NCBI GenBank assembly: GCA_964343975.1
Contig: CAYFLU010000069.1
Span: 1 to 17,135, forward strand
Reading direction: 5' to 3'
DNA: 17,135 nt
From: SCUN01 sp964343975
Lineage (GTDB): Bacteria > Acidobacteriota > Vicinamibacteria > Vicinamibacterales > SCN-69-37
The notes below the pieces were generated by a model. That model was not told the origin of the DNA. It worked only from the letters and a program-made list of their open reading frames with translations, and made no database searches. The translations under genes were made by a program, and so were the position numbers. Below are positions 1-9,304 of this stretch, in pieces. The stretch's first letter is position 1. The number at the start of each line of letters is the position of its first letter.

Positions 1-948
1 CACGAACTCCGAAGGGGGCTCGAAGTATACCTCCGCACAGGCAAGATGATGCCCGCCAACGCGCTCGACATTCTCAATGGGTTCGACGCGATCTACCTGG
101 GCGCCGTCGGCGATCTGCGCGTGCCGGACCACGTGTCGGTATGGGAGCTGATCCTCCCGATCCGCCAGCGTTTCAATCAGTACGTGAACCTGCGGCCGAT
201 GCGCTTGATGCCGTCGGTGACCGGTCCGCTCGCGGGTCGCGGCCCACGCGACATCGACATGATCTGCGTGCGCGAGAACTCCGAGGGCGAGTACGCCGGC
301 GCCGGGTTCCGCCGCGGCCAGGGCACCGCCACCGATCGCGCGGAGCAAACCGGCATCTTCACGCGCGAGGGCATCGAACGCATCGCGCGCTATGCCTTCA
401 CGCTCGCCGCGTCGCGCCCGCGCAAGTTGCTCGCGAGCGCGACCAAGTCGAACGCGCTCCAGTATTCGATGGTGCTCTGGGACGACGTGGTCGAGGCGGT
501 CGCGAAGGACTTCCCCACCGTCGAGTGGCGCAAGTACCACGTGGACGCGCTCGCCGCGCGCATGGTCACGCACCCGCAGACGCTCGACGTCATCGTGGCG
601 TCGAATCTCTTCGGCGACATCCTCACGGACTTGGGCGCCGCGATCTCGGGCAGCCTCGGCATCGCGCCGGGCGGCAACATCAATCCGGCGCGCACGGCGC
701 CGTCGATGTTCGAGCCGATTCACGGCTCGGCGCCCGACATCGCGGGTAAAGGCATCGCGAATCCGGTCGGCGCGATCTGGGCCGGCGCGCTGATGCTCGA
801 CCATCTCGGCCTCACCTCCGCGCACGACGCGATCGTCGGCGCCATCGAACATGTGCTCGCCACCGGCGGTCCGCGCACACCGGACCTCGGCGGCACGTCG
901 AACACCCGCGGCGTCACCGACGCCATCCTCAAGGAGTTAGCCCAATGA
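1..948 (+). CDS. Tartrate dehydrogenase / D-malate dehydrogenase family (3' part of gene)
   Basis: This is an isocitrate/isopropylmalate dehydrogenase-superfamily enzyme, an NAD-dependent beta-decarboxylating hydroxyacid dehydrogenase of the TtuC/DmlA group (tartrate or D-malate oxidation, cytosolic). The reading frame is open to the left edge (codon 1 at base 1), so the 5' end lies outside. The methionine at 46 is internal, because family members align through the preceding YLRTGKMMP. Visible family signatures are GAVGDLRVPDH, FNQYVNLRP, VRENSEGEY (substrate loop), ATKSNAL, VVASNLFGDILTDLGAA (metal-binding aspartates) and IHGSAPDIAGKGIANP (NAD adenosine-binding region). About 316 residues are present of a usual 350-365, so only the N-terminal tens of residues are missing. 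The stop overlaps the next gene as ATGA (945-948), which indicates a shared transcript and translational coupling. The TtuC/DmlA group is favoured over LeuB by the VPDHVSVW and YVNLRP blocks. The exact substrate (tartrate, D-malate or another) is not determinable here. Confidence 0.88.
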   Translation, partial: HELRRGLEVYLRTGKMMPANALDILNGFDAIYLGAVGDLRVPDHVSVWELILPIRQRFNQYVNLRPMRLMPSVTGPLAGRGPRDIDMICVRENSEGEYAGAGFRRGQGTATDRAEQTGIFTREGIERIARYAFTLAASRPRKLLASATKSNALQYSMVLWDDVVEAVAKDFPTVEWRKYHVDALAARMVTHPQTLDVIVASNLFGDILTDLGAAISGSLGIAPGGNINPARTAPSMFEPIHGSAPDIAGKGIANPVGAIWAGALMLDHLGLTSAHDAIVGAIEHVLATGGPRTPDLGGTSNTRGVTDAILKELAQ

Positions 949-2249
949 CCGGCAAAGAGATCGTCGACCTCACCAAACAGCACACCCTGTACGAATGGTC
1001 TGCGCAGGGCGCGGTGGATCCGATTCCGGTCGCCGGCGCGAAGGGCGTGTGGTTCTGGACACCCGAAGGCAAGAAGTACATCGACTTCAACAGCCAGCTC
1101 ATGTCGGTGAACATCGGCCACGGCGACGAGCGCGTGGTGAAAGCCATCGCCGACCAGGCGGCCACGCTCGCCTACGCCAATCCGTTCATGGCCACCGAGC
1201 CGCGCGCGCGCCTCAGCCAGAAGCTGGCGCAACTCACGCCGGGCGACATCGACTGCTTCTTCTTCACGAACGGCGGCGCCGAGGCGAACGAGAACGCGAT
1301 CAAGATCGCGCGCTTCTACACCGGCCGCCACAAGGTGATGTCGTTCTACCGCTCGTACCACGGCGGCACGGCGGGCGCGATGATGCTCACCGGTGATCCG
1401 CGCCGCTGGCCCGCCGAACCGGGCATGCCCGGCGTGATCCATGTGCTCAACCCGTACCACGGCATCCAGCGCGGCTGGGACACCGCCGAGCAGGCGCTCG
1501 CGATGCTCGAAGAGACGATCATGCTCGAGGGCCCGAACACGATCGCGGCGTTCTTCGCCGAGCCGGTCGTCGGCACCAACGGCATCCTGATTCCACCAGA
1601 CGGATATCTTCAGGGTGTGCGTGACCTCTGCACCAAGTACGGCATCCTCTTCGTCGCCGACGAAGTGATGTCGGGCTTCGGCCGCACCGGCGAGTGGTTC
1701 GCCGTGAACCACTGGAAGGTCGTCCCAGACCTCATCACGATGGCCAAGGGCCTGACGGCGTCCTACGTGCCGCTCGGCGCCGTCGGCATGCGTCGAAAGA
1801 TCGCCGACCACTTCCAGACCAACGTGTTCTGGGGCGGCCTCACCTACAACAGCCACCCGCTCGGCTGCGCGACGGCCCTGGCGACGATCAAGGTCTACGA
1901 AGACGACGACCTGATCAACCGGGCGAAGGCGCGGGGCGCGTTCATGAAGGGCCTGCTCAACGACCTCCAGGCCAAGCACCCCATCGTGGGCGCCGTGCGC
2001 TCGATCGGCCTCTTTGGCATCGTGGAGCTCGTGAAGGACCGGAAGACCATGGAGCCCATGGCGGCCTTCAATACCGTGACCGAGCCCATGAAGAAGCTCG
2101 GTAAGTTCCTCCGGGACAACGGGTTGTACACGTTTGTGCGCTGGAACACCTTCTTCACCAACCCGCCCCTGACGATCACCGAGGACGAGCTCCGGCACGG
2201 CTTCGACATCATCGACCGCGGCCTGAGCCATATCGAAGAGGGGCTCTGA
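945..2249 (+). CDS. Class III (omega) aminotransferase, PLP-dependent
   Basis: A fold-type I, class III PLP-dependent aminotransferase of 434 residues, the usual length for the family and cytosolic. Seen in the sequence: the FTNGGAEANENAIKIAR block near residues 107-123, which binds the PLP phosphate; SYHGGTAGAM near 137-146; FFAEPVVGTNG near 204-214; VADEVMSGFGRTG with D239 expected to contact the PLP ring nitrogen; and TMAKGLT with K268 as the Schiff-base lysine. The start ATG lies in the ATGA overlap with the dehydrogenase stop, so no independent start signal is needed and the pair is probably co-translated. The N-terminal part and the wide substrate-pocket regions resemble the omega-amino acid/taurine-pyruvate type of transaminase, but the amino donor cannot be read from sequence alone. 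A coupled dehydrogenase/transaminase step in one catabolic or biosynthetic route is an inference from the overlap. A 119-base leader separates its stop from rpsO. Confidence 0.87.
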   Translation: MTGKEIVDLTKQHTLYEWSAQGAVDPIPVAGAKGVWFWTPEGKKYIDFNSQLMSVNIGHGDERVVKAIADQAATLAYANPFMATEPRARLSQKLAQLTPGDIDCFFFTNGGAEANENAIKIARFYTGRHKVMSFYRSYHGGTAGAMMLTGDPRRWPAEPGMPGVIHVLNPYHGIQRGWDTAEQALAMLEETIMLEGPNTIAAFFAEPVVGTNGILIPPDGYLQGVRDLCTKYGILFVADEVMSGFGRTGEWFAVNHWKVVPDLITMAKGLTASYVPLGAVGMRRKIADHFQTNVFWGGLTYNSHPLGCATALATIKVYEDDDLINRAKARGAFMKGLLNDLQAKHPIVGAVRSIGLFGIVELVKDRKTMEPMAAFNTVTEPMKKLGKFLRDNGLYTFVRWNTFFTNPPLTITEDELRHGFDIIDRGLSHIEEGL

Positions 2250-2275
2250 TAGAATCCTTCTTTGGCATCCACCCG

Positions 2276-2301
2276 TTGAAAACCGGCTGGGGCCATATAC
2301 G
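2276..2301 (+). promoter_or_regulatory. Weak candidate promoter for rpsO-pnp
   Basis: TTGAAA at 2276-2281 matches the sigma70 -35 consensus at 5 of 6 bases, and TATACG at 2296-2301 matches the -10 at 4 of 6. The spacer is only 14 bases, shorter than normal, so this is a tentative call. It lies in the gap after the aminotransferase gene, where an rpsO promoter would be expected. Confidence 0.25.
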
Positions 2302-2311
2302 GAGCTCTGGT

Positions 2312-2363
2312 CCCGCGCACTCCCGCGCGGGCTGAGAAGTGTCTGGGGCTCCCGTGGAGACAC
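2312..2363 (+). promoter_or_regulatory. Structured rpsO leader with two hairpins, the second covering the Shine-Dalgarno
   Basis: Hairpin A is a perfect 7-bp stem, cccgcgc (2312-2318) with gcgcggg (2325-2331), around a 6-base loop. Hairpin B pairs gtgtct (2339-2344) with agacac (2358-2363), with a possible inner ggg/ccc stem. Its 3' arm contains part of GGAG (2356-2359), the best Shine-Dalgarno for the GTG start at 2369. Known biology: ribosomal protein S15 represses its own mRNA in several bacterial phyla through unrelated leader structures that block or trap the start site. Inference: this leader may do the same here. No pairing has been computed and no S15-site motif is proven. Confidence 0.4.
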
Positions 2364-2368
2364 TCGAA

Positions 2369-2635
2369 GTGCATACGAAGGAACGCAAGACCGAAATCAT
2401 CACCGCCAACCGTCAGCACGACGCCGACACCGGCTCGCCGGAAGTGCAGGTGGCCCTGCTGACCGACCGCATCAACTACCTGAACGAACATTTCAAGGCG
2501 CACGAGAAGGACCACCACTCACGCCGCGGTCTCCTCAAGCTGGTCCAGCAGCGCCGTCGCCTGCTCGACTACCTGAAGCGGAAGGATCTCGACCGCTACG
2601 CGGAACTCATCCACAAGCTCGGCATCCGCAAGTAA
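2369..2635 (+). CDS. rpsO: 30S ribosomal protein S15
   Basis: Ribosomal protein S15 is a primary 16S rRNA-binding protein of the small-subunit platform. It binds the three-way junction of helices 20-22 and forms an intersubunit bridge. The conserved core is plain: DTGSPEVQVALLTDRINYL, then HEKDHHSRRGLLKLVQQRR, then LLDYLKRKDLDRY, ending LGIRK. The GTG at 2369 is preferred as start. It gives 88 residues, the usual length, begins (M)HTKERK as in other S15 proteins, and has GGAG 9 bases upstream. Upstream in-frame GTG codons at 2339 and 2354 would give 98 or 93 residues but lack a good ribosome site, and they lie in the structured leader. The pnp gene follows after a short gap, the classic rpsO-pnp order, so the two are almost certainly co-transcribed. 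The call is very secure; only the start is debatable. Confidence 0.95.
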   Translation: MHTKERKTEIITANRQHDADTGSPEVQVALLTDRINYLNEHFKAHEKDHHSRRGLLKLVQQRRRLLDYLKRKDLDRYAELIHKLGIRK

Positions 2636-2650
2636 CGTCAGGACAACATC

Positions 2651-4897
<2,247 letters not shown>

Positions 4898-4912
4898 GAC
4901 ACCCACAAATGG

Positions 4913-4938
4913 AGCCCGGGACCTTCAGGTCCCGGGTT
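4913..4938 (+). other. Perfect hairpin in the pnp 3' untranslated region
   Basis: cccgggacc (4915-4923) pairs perfectly with ggtcccggg (4928-4936) around a ttca loop, extended outward by one G-U and one A-U pair. No T-run follows, so it is not itself a canonical terminator. It sits between the pnp stop and the true terminator, and could stabilise the transcript 3' end. Confidence 0.6.
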
Positions 4939-4946
4939 GAAATATC

Positions 4947-4976
4947 AAGGGCGGCCAGAACATCGGCCGCCCTTTT
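4947..4976 (+). terminator. Rho-independent terminator of rpsO-pnp
   Basis: A perfect 10-bp stem, aagggcggcc (4947-4956) with ggccgccctt (4965-4974), has an 8-base loop. The T-run at 4973-4976 begins inside the stem's 3' arm. It lies 50 bases after the pnp stop and just before a gene on the opposite strand, as expected for the end of the rpsO-pnp unit. Confidence 0.85.
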
Positions 4977-4991
4977 ACATTCATGCCGTCG

Positions 4992-5396
4992 TCACGCGCG
5001 CGCGTCGATCAGCGGAACTCCGTAGTCGTCAAATGCCGCATCAGACGTCACGATGGCGAGACCTTCCTGCCGCGCCTGCTCGATCAGTAGCCGGTCGAAG
5101 GGATCATCGTGATGGGAGGGCAAGGTCGCGACACCCGCAGCGTGGCGGACCGTCACCGCCAGCATCACGAACCCGTCATCCTCGAGGGCATCCGGCATCC
5201 AGGCCGTGAGCGGCGTCTTCATCTTCAGCCGTCCGATCGAGGACTTGATCGCGATCTCCCAGGCGCTAACGGCGCTCACGTACACCACGGCGGCGTCGCG
5301 CTCGATGGCCCGACGTGCACGGGGCCCCAGTTTGCGGTCGCCCTCCGTCCACCACAACAAGGCCTGCGTATCGAGGAGCAGCTTCAGTGGCCTCAC
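4992..5396 (-). CDS. PIN-domain ribonuclease toxin, VapC family
   Basis: A 134-residue PIN-domain protein, predicted Mg-dependent endoribonuclease toxin of a type II toxin-antitoxin module; VapC enzymes typically cleave tRNA or rRNA. Acidic active-site positions are visible: D9 in LLLDTQALLWW, E47 in SAVSAWEIAIK, D98 and D101 in HHDDPFDRLL, and D119 in VTSDAAF. The LLLDTxALLWW opening and the HxDPFDR motif are typical of the PIN toxins paired with Phd-type antitoxins. Its ATG overlaps the antitoxin stop by 4 bases (5393-5396, ATGA), so it is translated from the antitoxin message and probably depends on antitoxin translation. It ends 15 bases from the rpsO-pnp terminator on the other strand. 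Nothing appears truncated. Activity and target are not tested. Confidence 0.9.
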   Translation of the reverse strand: MRPLKLLLDTQALLWWTEGDRKLGPRARRAIERDAAVVYVSAVSAWEIAIKSSIGRLKMKTPLTAWMPDALEDDGFVMLAVTVRHAAGVATLPSHHDDPFDRLLIEQARQEGLAIVTSDAAFDDYGVPLIDARA

Positions 5397-5629
5397 TTGG
5401 CACCGAACGCCCGGCGCAGCGCCGGCGGCAACGGCGCGTCGAAGTTGGCCGCCATGGCGAGCTGGCCACGCAGACGGCCAAACCCGGACCGCCCCTTGTT
5501 CCCGTGGACCGCCACCAGTCGCACCACCGGCGTCCCGGCCTTGGCGATCACGACGTCCTCCCCAGCGGCTGCGCGATCAACGAGCCGGGAGAGATGTGTC
5601 TTGGCGGCATGCAGATTGACCGTGGCCAT
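5393..5629 (-). CDS. Phd/YefM-family antitoxin
   Basis: A 78-residue antitoxin with the Phd/YefM N-terminal fold. The DNA-binding dimer domain reads NLHAAKTHLSRLVDRAAAGE followed by DVVIAKAGTPVVRLV, the standard pattern of the family. The C-terminal third (GRLRGQLAMAANFDAPLPP) matches the flexible segment that in such proteins folds onto the PIN toxin; the FDAPLP stretch is common in partners of PIN toxins. It is the first gene of the pair, with a 4-base overlap into the toxin. No good Shine-Dalgarno precedes the ATG. A near-palindrome immediately upstream is a candidate for autorepression. It should neutralise the toxin encoded at 4992-5396. Confidence 0.9.
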   Translation of the reverse strand: MATVNLHAAKTHLSRLVDRAAAGEDVVIAKAGTPVVRLVAVHGNKGRSGFGRLRGQLAMAANFDAPLPPALRRAFGAK

Positions 5630-5631
5630 GG

Positions 5632-5664
5632 ACCAAGCTTAGCTAGGTTCATTCGTCACGGCAA
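5632..5664 (-). promoter_or_regulatory. Candidate promoter and operator of the Phd/PIN module
   Basis: The near-palindrome at 5632-5648 (accaagcttagctaggt on the plus strand) pairs at 7 of 8 positions around base 5640, with half-sites ACCwAGCT. It lies 3 bases upstream of the antitoxin ATG. On the minus strand TTGCCG (5659-5664) and TAAGCT (5636-5641) are spaced by 17 bases but match the sigma70 consensus only 4/6 and 3/6. Phd-type antitoxins bind palindromes overlapping their promoter, so autorepression is a reasonable inference. The palindrome is what is seen; the promoter is weak. Confidence 0.35.
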
Positions 5665-5694
5665 GCGGCTGACACATCGCAGAGGCGGACCCGC

Positions 5695-8412
5695 CTACCG
5701 CTGCTTCCTCACGGGAGGCACGCGCACGTCGCGCTTCTCCCGTTCCTCGCGTTCGTCGTCGCTCAGATCCACTGACATCGGAAAGAACACGGATCGCTTC
5801 ACGCCGGGATACTTCGTGCCCCAGCCGCGCGCGTCGTGCCAGAGAATCACGTTCAAGCGATCGGAGGGCGCGGCATCGGGTTCATCGAAGTCCATCCGCG
5901 CCGACTCTCGCGCCGCCTGTTGGCGGGCCGAGGCGAAGGCGCCGGTGATCGACGACGGCTTCGCATTCACCGCGTAGAGCGATTGCGTCGGCTGGAGCGC
6001 CGTGAACGGCGTGAAGTCGGGCGACTCCCCCTCGCCGATGAAGCTGGCGCGCATGTCGGTGGCCACGAGGTCGAAGAGACTCAGCGCCGGCAGCCCGAGC
6101 ATCAGCTCGATGGACTTCACCATGCTCGGCTGGCTGTAGAACGTGCTGTCGACGACCCCGCGCCGCGCATACGGACTCGCCACGAGCGCCACCGTGCGGT
6201 GCCCGTCGATGTGGTCGACGCCATTCTGCGCGTCGTCTTCGACGACCATGATCGCCATCGACGGCCAGAACGAGGAATGCGAGAGGCCTTCGACGATCTT
6301 GCCGAGTGCGAGATCGTTGTCGGCGACGCAGGCGCTGGGCGTGCACCACCCTTCCGAGGTGCCCGACGTGTGGTCGGACGGCAGGATCACCATCGTGAGG
6401 TTCGGCATCGCCTTTTGCGCTTCCCACTCGCGCAGGTGATCGAGGATGACGTCCGCCTTGGCGACGTCCGGCGTCTCCATCGACCAGCCCGGGTACTCGC
6501 GCACGAGCAACGCGTCGAGCGAGGGAATGTCGGACCGCGTGTTGTACGTGTCGGCGAACGCACGGCGGAAGACCGACGCCTCGTGCGGCTGCGCATCCCT
6601 CCACTGAGCCAGCATGGCCGAACGGAAGTCGGCCCGATTCGTCTTGGCCGCGGGCGCGTACTCGCCGAACACGCTCACCGTGCGGCCTTTGGCGCGCGCG
6701 GCTTCCCAGATGAAGCCGCCAGACGAATACGCGAGCGGATCCACGCCCTCCGAGGGGTAGCTCCGGCCGTCGTAGAGCGGCCACATCGGGTAGTCGGTCT
6801 CGTTCGCCTGCGTGAGCCACTGATGGCCGTCGGCCGAATTGCCGCCGGACGCGAAGAAGTGGTCCAGCGTCACGAACTGCTCGGAGAGCGCGTGCGCATT
6901 GGGTGTGACGCCGCGGCCGTACATCACGAGCTTCGGATCGCCGGCGCCGCGGTCCAGATCGCCCAGCACCTGATCGTAGGTGCGATTCTCCCGGATGATG
7001 AAGACCACGTGCTGAATGGGCGACGGTTCACCGGGGCGCTCAGGCACCGCGCGAGGCGCGACGCCCGCACGCGGTGCGACGGACGGCGCGTCGGGACCTT
7101 GCGTGAGTGCCAGGCGGTTGTTCTGCGCCACCGAGGTGGTCCACGCCGCCAGCGGCGCGTCACTCGACACATCCACCACATTCACTGAACCGCGCACGGC
7201 GTGCACGTAGCGACCGCGCATGCCGACCGTCTCACCGGTGCCGGAGCCAACGCCGAGGAGCGTGCCCACCGCGAGGGCCCGGCCATCGCCGCTCACGTCA
7301 AGGCTCGAGGGATACCAGCCCGTGGGGATCATGCCGAGCAGCCGCGGGGCACTCTGCTGCACATCGTAAACCGCCACGGCATTCACACCGCCCAGGGCGA
7401 CGTAGAGGCGACCGCCATTCGGAGACACCGCCACGGCCGTCGGCGCGAGCCCGGGGACCCGCTGCTGGAACGGCGCCATCACAAGCGTCGAGATCACGCG
7501 ATCAGTTCGCGTGTCGACCACCGACACGTCGTCAGAATTCCCGTTGGCGACGTACAGGAGCGCGCGCCGGCGGTCGTACGCCAGGCCGCTCGGATGCAGT
7601 CCGACCTCGATGGTGGCGGCGACCGTACGCGACTCCAGGTCCACGCGCACCACGCTGCCCCGCTCGGCAATGCCGCGCGCATCCACGCGCACACGCTCAG
7701 CCATCGGGTCGCAGCACTGCAGCGCGGCGCGATCTCCGGACGCCGGCTTCGGACCGCCGAACAGACTCACCCAGGCCGTGCGCCCATCGTCGGAAAGCAC
7801 CGCCGACACGGGCAGCACACCCAGGGCGATCGTGTCGATCAGCGCGCCGGTCTCGGCGTTGAGCACGGCGAGCGCGTCGTTGGCCGGCAGCGGGACGACG
7901 GCGAGGCGCGGCCCTTTGGCGCTGGTCCGGGCCACGGCGGGTGCGCCGATCATGTCGCTGCCAAGCGCGCGCGTGCCGTGGTGCACCGCCAGCGTGCCGT
8001 TCGCGGCGCCGTTATAGAAGAGGACCTGCGAGACGGCCTTGGCGCGCGGCGCGCCCGGCGTGCGTTGAATGTCGGATGGCAGTCGCCCCACAGACGACAC
8101 GAGCACGCGCCCGGTGACCGGATCGATGGCCACGCCATGCACGCCGGGCCGCCCATCGAACTTCGCCGTCGCGGCCACGCGGTCGCGTCCGAGATCGAGA
8201 CGATACATCACCCCGGGGACAGCCACCCACAGCTGGCGGGCGTTGGAACCGAACCGTACGCCGCTGACACGCCCTTCAAACGCACTCTGCACGCCGGCGG
8301 GCGTGATCCGCTGGTCGGTCGCGATGATGCCCGGATCGGAGGGCTTGGTCTGTGGCGATCGCGGAGACTGTGCGAGGGTCTGAAACAGCATCAGCAACAG
8401 CAGGGTCAGCAT
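5695..8412 (-). CDS. Secreted bifunctional YncE-like beta-propeller / alkaline phosphatase-superfamily phosphoesterase
   Basis: A 905-residue exported two-domain protein. A hydrophobic signal sequence (MLTLLLLMLFQTLAQS) opens it. Residues about 40-430 form a YVTN/YncE-type beta-propeller with repeated blades such as LLYVANGNSDDVSVVDTRT (286-302) and RLYVALGGVNAVAVYD (335-350). From about 465 comes a phosphoesterase domain of the phospholipase C/acid phosphatase type in the alkaline phosphatase superfamily: HVVFIIRENRTYDQVLGDL (468-486; E475 and N476 near the metal site), GGNSADGHQW, ILPSDHTSG (D680, H681) and EDDAQNGVDHIDGHRT (725-740). The fusion is a recognised architecture, but its natural substrate is unknown; phosphate release from phospholipids or phosphomonoesters outside the cell is the family expectation. 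It is the last gene of a minus-strand run of exported proteins, 54 bases after the GH16 gene. The start ATG is preceded by no strong Shine-Dalgarno. Confidence 0.88.
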   Translation of the reverse strand: MLTLLLLMLFQTLAQSPRSPQTKPSDPGIIATDQRITPAGVQSAFEGRVSGVRFGSNARQLWVAVPGVMYRLDLGRDRVAATAKFDGRPGVHGVAIDPVTGRVLVSSVGRLPSDIQRTPGAPRAKAVSQVLFYNGAANGTLAVHHGTRALGSDMIGAPAVARTSAKGPRLAVVPLPANDALAVLNAETGALIDTIALGVLPVSAVLSDDGRTAWVSLFGGPKPASGDRAALQCCDPMAERVRVDARGIAERGSVVRVDLESRTVAATIEVGLHPSGLAYDRRRALLYVANGNSDDVSVVDTRTDRVISTLVMAPFQQRVPGLAPTAVAVSPNGGRLYVALGGVNAVAVYDVQQSAPRLLGMIPTGWYPSSLDVSGDGRALAVGTLLGVGSGTGETVGMRGRYVHAVRGSVNVVDVSSDAPLAAWTTSVAQNNRLALTQGPDAPSVAPRAGVAPRAVPERPGEPSPIQHVVFIIRENRTYDQVLGDLDRGAGDPKLVMYGRGVTPNAHALSEQFVTLDHFFASGGNSADGHQWLTQANETDYPMWPLYDGRSYPSEGVDPLAYSSGGFIWEAARAKGRTVSVFGEYAPAAKTNRADFRSAMLAQWRDAQPHEASVFRRAFADTYNTRSDIPSLDALLVREYPGWSMETPDVAKADVILDHLREWEAQKAMPNLTMVILPSDHTSGTSEGWCTPSACVADNDLALGKIVEGLSHSSFWPSMAIMVVEDDAQNGVDHIDGHRTVALVASPYARRGVVDSTFYSQPSMVKSIELMLGLPALSLFDLVATDMRASFIGEGESPDFTPFTALQPTQSLYAVNAKPSSITGAFASARQQAARESARMDFDEPDAAPSDRLNVILWHDARGWGTKYPGVKRSVFFPMSVDLSDDEREEREKRDVRVPPVRKQR

Positions 8413-8466
8413 GAGCAGACTCTACTGCGCGCGATCTCACGACGACGTAACTTTTCCGCGATCGAG

Positions 8467-9294
8467 TCAGAGCCGCTGAAAGACCCGGACGTAGTCGACG
8501 ACCATGGACTGCGGGAACGTCGTGAGCGCGTTCGGGCTCCCCGGCCAGTTGCCTCCGACGGCCACGTTCAGCAGGATGTGGAACCGTTTGTCGAACGGCG
8601 TCCCGTGCGATGTCTGAAAGTATTGCTTGCCGTCCACAAACCACGTCATGCCGAGCGCATCCCACTCGACGGCAAAGGCGTGGAAACCGTCGGCAAATGA
8701 CGGTACGTCTGGTACCAGAGACATGCTGCCGCCCGATTGCTGATGCCCAACCGGCGGTGTGCCGAAGTGGAGTGTGCCGTACGCCTTGCGCGTGTCGTGC
8801 CCGAGCAGTTCCAGGATGTCGATTTCACCGCTCGCCGGCCATCCCCCGTAGGCCCCGTCGGTCGGCAGCATCCAGAACGCCGGCCAGAGCCCCTGCCCGG
8901 ACGGCAGTTTGGCGCGCATCTCGAAGTAGCCGTATGTCCAGTCGCCTTTGAACCTGGTCCGCATCCGCGCCGACGTGTACCGCTTGCCGAGGTACGCCTC
9001 TTCGCGCGCCTGAATGGTCAAGACGCCGTTCGATACGAACGAGTTCTGCGCCCTGTCGGTGTAGTACTGCAGCTCGTTGTTGCCGCCGCCGTCGCCGTTG
9101 ACCTCGTACTCCCACTTCGACCGATCGACGGCGGTGCCGTTGAACTCGTCGTTCCACACGAGCACCCACCCGGGCTTCATCGGGGTGGCCTCCGTGGGCG
9201 GCGTGAGCGCGGTATTGGCCGCCCCCGCCGTCTTGCAGCCGAGGCTGAGGGCCGCCACAGCGGCGATGAGACCCAGCCACGCTCGGCGACGCAC
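8467..9294 (-). CDS. Glycoside hydrolase family 16 (beta-glucanase/laminarinase type), exported
   Basis: A 275-residue GH16 enzyme, a retaining endo-beta-glycosidase expected to act on beta-1,3(-1,4)-glucans outside the cytoplasm. The catalytic signature is GEIDILELLG, with E157 the nucleophile, D159 the assisting acid and E162 the acid/base. Substrate-cleft hallmarks also show: WNDEFNGTAVDRSKWEYE near 48-64, NNELQYYT near 72-79, GLWPAFWMLP (135-144), and HAFAVEWDALGMTWFVDG (205-222). The GTG start at 9294 gives MRRRAWLGLIAAVAALSLGC, a signal with arginines, a hydrophobic core and a cysteine at 20; the box SLGC is only a loose lipobox, so a lipoprotein is possible, not certain. The stop of the upstream hydrolase gene is 10 bases away, implying one transcript. 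Length is normal for a single-domain member. Confidence 0.93.
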   Translation of the reverse strand: MRRRAWLGLIAAVAALSLGCKTAGAANTALTPPTEATPMKPGWVLVWNDEFNGTAVDRSKWEYEVNGDGGGNNELQYYTDRAQNSFVSNGVLTIQAREEAYLGKRYTSARMRTRFKGDWTYGYFEMRAKLPSGQGLWPAFWMLPTDGAYGGWPASGEIDILELLGHDTRKAYGTLHFGTPPVGHQQSGGSMSLVPDVPSFADGFHAFAVEWDALGMTWFVDGKQYFQTSHGTPFDKRFHILLNVAVGGNWPGSPNALTTFPQSMVVDYVRVFQRL

Positions 9295-9304
9295 CGTGGT
9301 CAGC

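Noticed and set aside
720..2363. Open frame of 547 codons on the minus strand, opposite the aminotransferase gene
   Set aside because: It is rich in Arg, His, Val and Ala with no domain, typical of the antisense of a GC-rich gene. The plus strand carries a complete, motif-bearing class III aminotransferase.
5836..8700. Long plus-strand frames opposite the propeller-phosphoesterase gene (5836-7188 and 7201-8700)
   Set aside because: Both are Arg/His-rich mirror frames of the minus-strand gene, without motif, signal peptide or ribosome site.
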